The notes under the pieces are model-generated. The model did not search any database, was not told the origin of the DNA, and worked only from the letters and a program-made list of their open reading frames with translations. Positions 40,138 through 43,257 of a stretch of DNA of 43,257 nt are shown piece by piece (the first letter of the stretch is position 1; every line of letters starts with the position of its first letter). Source of the stretch: Bacillus sp. JCM 19041 (GTDB lineage Bacteria; Bacillota; Bacilli; Bacillales; Bacillaceae_D); the NCBI GenBank assembly GCA_001310375.1, contig BAXC01000030.1, forward strand, positions 1-43,257, read 5' to 3'. Position numbers and translations under genes: made by a program.

Positions 40138-42209
40138 TTACTGCTTTTCTTCCTCATAATCACATGAACTACATGCAACATACACAGCTTTTTTAGATTT
40201 TTTTTCAACAAGTAGGCCTTGACATTTCGGACAAGGGCGAGCAATTGGCTTATCCCATGAAACAAACTCACACTCTGGATAACGGTCACAGCCATAAAAA
40301 ATGCGTCGTTTTTTACTTTTTCGTTCGACAATATTCCCCTCTTTACACGTAGGACAAGTAACACCGATGTCTTTTACAATCGCTTTCGTGTTTCGACAAT
40401 CCGGGAAATTGGAGCAAGCCATAAACTTTCCATAGCGCCCCATCTTGTAAACCATTTCGTGACCACACTTTTCACAATCTTCACCTGCAGGTTCGTCTTT
40501 TATTTCGACTTCTTCCATCTCTTCTTCAGCAACTTTTAGCCGTTTTTCAAAGCTTTGATAAAATTGGTCAATTATTCCGATCCAATTATCCCTGCCATCT
40601 TCAATGCTATCTAAATCTTCCTCCATCTTAGCAGTAAATTCCACATCAAGAATTTCCGGAAAAAATTCAACAATCAAATCAAGGACGATTTCACCTAACT
40701 CCGTTGGTACAAAACGTTTTTCATCTAAGGCAACATAACCACGACGCTGAATTGTATCAAGTGTTGGTGCATAAGTCGATGGACGACCTATCCCTAACTC
40801 TTCTAACGTTTTTACAAGCCTAGCTTCCGTATAACGGGGAGGAGGTTGTGTAAAATGTTGGTTTGGTGTAATGTCTTGCTTTTCAACCGTCTGGCCTTCT
40901 TCTAACGCGGGCAGAAGTCGGTCTTCTTCTTTCTTATTGTCGTCATTCCCTTCGATGTAAACTTTCATAAATCCAGCAAACTTCAATTTTGAACCGGTTG
41001 CACGGAACAAAAACGCCATTATTATCTAGATCCACAGACATTGTATCCATAACTGCTGGAGCCATTTCACTTGCAACTAAACGTTCCCAAATTAATCGAT
41101 ATAAACGATGTTGGTCACGAGACAAGTATTCTTTTACAGTTTTAGGTTCATGCATAACCGATGTTGGACGAATCGCTTCATGGGCATCTTGTGCTTTTTT
41201 GTCCTGCTTAAGTTTCCGTTCAACTTTATTGACATACTCGTCACCAAACGTCTTTTGGATATAATCATGTGTTTCTTGTTTTGCTGTATCAGAAATTCGA
41301 GTCGAATCCGTTCTCATATAAGTAATTAATCCAACTGTCCCTTGCTTACCAAGATCAATACCCTCGTATAACTGTTGCGCGATAAGCATTGTTTTCTTTG
41401 CTCTGAAATTAAGCTTACGTGCAGCTTCCTGTTGTAATGAAGAAGTGGTAAAAGGTGTAACAGGGTTACGTCGACGTTCTTCTTGTAACATTCGTTACTT
41501 GAAAAGATTTCCCTTTCATTTGTTTTAAAACTGCTTGAACATCTTCTTCATTAGCAAGGTTTTGCTTTTTACCATTTACACCATAATACTTCGCTTCAAA
41601 CATCTCATCTTTTAACTTAAAGTTACCTTCAATACTCCAGTATTCTTCAGGCTCAAAGCTTTGAATTTCTTTTTCACGATCAGTGATTAACTTAACCGCT
41701 ACAGATTGAACACGTCCTGCGCTTAAGCCCTTTTTCACTTTTTTCCATAATAATGGCGAGATATTGTAACCAACTAAACGATCCAATATCCTTCTAGCTT
41801 GCTGAGCATCAACTAAATCCATATTGATCGGTCGTGGGTGCTTGAATGCATCTTTTATTGCAGTTTTTGTAATTTCATTAAAGACAACACGGCAATCTGA
41901 ATGCTCATCTATATTTAAACTATGAGCCAAATGCCAAGCAATTGCTTCCCCTTCACGATCCGGGTCAGCTGCGAGGTAAATGCGTTTTGCTTTTTTAGCT
42001 GCTGTCTTTAGTTCTTTTAACACGGGACCTTTCCCGCGAATTGTAATATACCTTGGTTCATAGTTTTCTTCTACACTAACGCCCATTTGGCTTTTAGGTA
42101 AATCACGAACGTGGCCCATTGATGCTTTGACAACGTATTTTTTCCCTAAATACTTTCCAATGGTTTTGGCTTTAGCGGGAGATTCCACGATTACTAAATA
42201 ATCGGACAT
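40138..42209 (-). CDS. topA: DNA topoisomerase I (two apparent frameshifts)
   Basis: Type IA topoisomerase that relaxes negative supercoils. The N-terminal TOPRIM domain has [11 protein letters not shown] near residue 8 and DPDREGEA near 82-89. The transesterification motif ITYMRTDS supplies the active-site tyrosine. The C-terminus carries three Cys4 zinc ribbons (CEKCGHE, CPTCKEG and CPKCQG, each with a second Cys pair). The full length of about 690 residues is normal. The frame breaks near 41480, in an AAGAAGAA stretch, and near 41012, in a T5 run with one surplus T. Both joins restore the family sequence, so these are probably sequence errors in an essential gene. Confidence 0.95.
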
Positions 42210-42261
42210 GTAAAGCAGCTCCCTCTCACATTATTCTCTATTGATGAAGTAAATCTTCCTC

Positions 42262-42291
42262 ATTATTAAACAGACTTTCCCCATTTGTCAA
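42262..42291 (-). promoter_or_regulatory. Candidate sigma-A promoter of topA
   Basis: Reading the minus strand, a perfect TTGACA (-35, 42291-42286) is followed after 18 bp by AATAAT (-10, 42267-42262), or after 17 bp by TAATAA. It lies just after the dprA stop and about 50 bp before the topA start, so topA can be transcribed independently of dprA. Confidence 0.6.
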
Positions 42292-42307
42292 ACGGAAGTG
42301 AAAACAG

Positions 42308-43222
42308 TTAGATAAAATCCGATGGTTCGCTATCTTTCGACAAAAAGATCGGCAATGTCTCTTTAAGGGTGTTTTTGGAATAAAGGCAGCACGCCCCCTG
42401 GCTAATAAGCCAATTTGTTCCACTCGATTCTGACGAGGATATATTTCCAGGAACAGCAAACACTTCTCTCCCTTGTTCAAGTGCTAAATCAGCTGTAATT
42501 AAGGAGCCACTTTTTCGCTTTGCTTCTATAATAATAGTCGCATAACTCATACCACTGATTAATCGATTTCTCGCTGGAAAATGCCATTTCTTAGGCTTTA
42601 CAAATGGAGGGTATTCACTAACAAGCAAATGATGAGAAGAAATAGACTGGAAAAGAGTTTGATGTTCAGGGGGATATACGGTGTCAAAACCACAGGCCGT
42701 AACAGCAATTGTGAAACCTTTATGTGCTATCGCATTATAATGGGCTAATCCATCCACGCCTCGAGCCAAGCCGCTAACGATTGTTATTCCAGCTTCTATT
42801 ATAGTTGGCGTTACGATAGCGAGTGCGTCTTTACTGTATTTTGTTGGTGTCCTCGTCCCGACAACGGCTATTTTTTTCGTTTTAAGGATTTCAAGATTGC
42901 CTTTGGTATAAAGAATATGAGGTGGATCATAAATAGCATTTAATAACGGAGGATAATATGGATTATGACGGAAGATCGTTTGAATACCTGCATTCTCTAG
43001 TTGCTCTTTATAGACAGCCTGATCACTGCGTTTAAGCCATTCAAACATACGCTCACTCTGACGGCTGTTCAGTTGCAGAATTGCGCTTATTTCGCTTTCT
43101 GAAGCCTTATAGATGCTTATTAATTCTGGGTCCCATTCTAAAAGTCGTACAAATGCACGGTAGTTCGTAGAAAGTACCGCATGCAAGTGAAGGAAGCGTT
43201 CTTCATAAGAGATGCCAATCAC
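42308..43222 (-). CDS. dprA: DNA processing protein DprA (Smf), recombination mediator for transformation
   Basis: DprA binds incoming single-stranded DNA in the cytoplasm and loads RecA during natural transformation. The 304-residue product has the extended Rossmann fold of the family: VGTR at about 121-124, SGLARGVD at about 150-157, FPARNRLISG at about 215-224 and SGSLITA at about 238-244. Length matches the short Bacillus form that lacks a C-terminal winged helix. The start is a GTG at 43222 preceded by GAGGA. It is upstream of topA, as in B. subtilis. The frame is uninterrupted. Family assignment is certain; activity in competence is inferred. Confidence 0.95.
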   Translation of the reverse strand: MIGISYEERFLHLHAVLSTNYRAFVRLLEWDPELISIYKASESEISAILQLNSRQSERMFEWLKRSDQAVYKEQLENAGIQTIFRHNPYYPPLLNAIYDPPHILYTKGNLEILKTKKIAVVGTRTPTKYSKDALAIVTPTIIEAGITIVSGLARGVDGLAHYNAIAHKGFTIAVTACGFDTVYPPEHQTLFQSISSHHLLVSEYPPFVKPKKWHFPARNRLISGMSYATIIIEAKRKSGSLITADLALEQGREVFAVPGNISSSESSGTNWLISQGACCLYSKNTLKETLPIFLSKDSEPSDFI

Positions 43223-43257
43223 CCATTTCCTCGTATTCTTTGAAAAACCCTCACAAT

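Noticed and set aside
42238..42480. A separate 80-codon gene between dprA and topA on the minus strand
   Set aside because: It overlaps the dprA 3' end in another frame, has no ribosome site and no recognisable product.

Overview
The window is a contiguous piece of a Bacillaceae chromosome at moderate GC. Every recognisable gene lies on the minus strand, so biological order runs from base 43257 down to base 1. The gene order dprA-topA-trmFO-xerC-hslV-hslU-codY, then the long fla/che operon flgB to swrB, then rpsB-tsf-pyrH-frr-uppS-cdsA-dxr-rseP-proS-polC, is the classic Bacillus subtilis arrangement. Protein wording and the variant fla/che operon suggest a relative from the alkaliphile side of the family (Shouchella/Alkalihalobacillus-like). 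That placement is recall, not a computed result.

Layout. 43222-40138: DprA (DNA uptake/recombination) and topoisomerase I. 39979-34908: the cod cluster, with tRNA methyltransferase TrmFO, recombinase XerC (CodV), the two-part protease HslVU (ClpQY) and the global nutrient repressor CodY, closed by a strong palindromic terminator. 34907-34583: the fla/che leader, with a candidate sigma-A promoter, a tandem 12-bp direct repeat and a hairpin. 34582-11377: about thirty flagellar and chemotaxis genes, packed end to end with many 1-4 bp stop/start overlaps. They encode the rod (FlgB, FlgC, FliE), MS-ring and switch (FliF, FliG, FliM, FliY), the export ATPase complex (FliH, FliI, FliJ), hook assembly (FliK, FlgD, FlgE), stator-related factors (SwrD, FliL), the export gate (FliZ/O, P, Q, R, FlhB, FlhA), placement GTPase FlhF with a FlhG-like partner, chemotaxis proteins (CheY, CheB, CheC, CheD), SigD and a SwrB-like protein. 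11364-1: ribosomal protein S2, elongation factor Ts, UMP kinase, ribosome recycling factor, isoprenoid/phospholipid enzymes (UppS, CdsA, Dxr), site-2 protease RseP, prolyl-tRNA synthetase and the N-terminal half of PolC. Intrinsic terminators sit between rpsB/tsf, tsf/pyrH and frr/uppS.

What is unusual. The end of the fla/che operon is remodelled. cheA and cheW, which separate cheB and cheC in B. subtilis, are absent, and cheB runs straight into cheC through a GTGA stop/start overlap with a good ribosome binding site. CheB keeps its methylesterase catalytic residues, but its receiver domain is shrunken and lacks the phospho-acceptor aspartate. The flhG position holds a 200-residue protein that keeps the N-terminal DQAxxLR element known to stimulate FlhF but has no Walker A P-loop, so it looks like a pseudo-ATPase. 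These three changes are adjacent and may be linked.

Quality caveat. About thirty single-base frameshifts interrupt otherwise conserved genes, including essential ones (polC, proS, rseP, cdsA, pyrH, topA). Most fall in short homopolymer runs. I treat them as sequencing/assembly errors and annotate each gene over its full span, giving the break points. The flhG, cheB and cheC reading frames are otherwise coherent, so the remodelling is not easily explained by the same errors.
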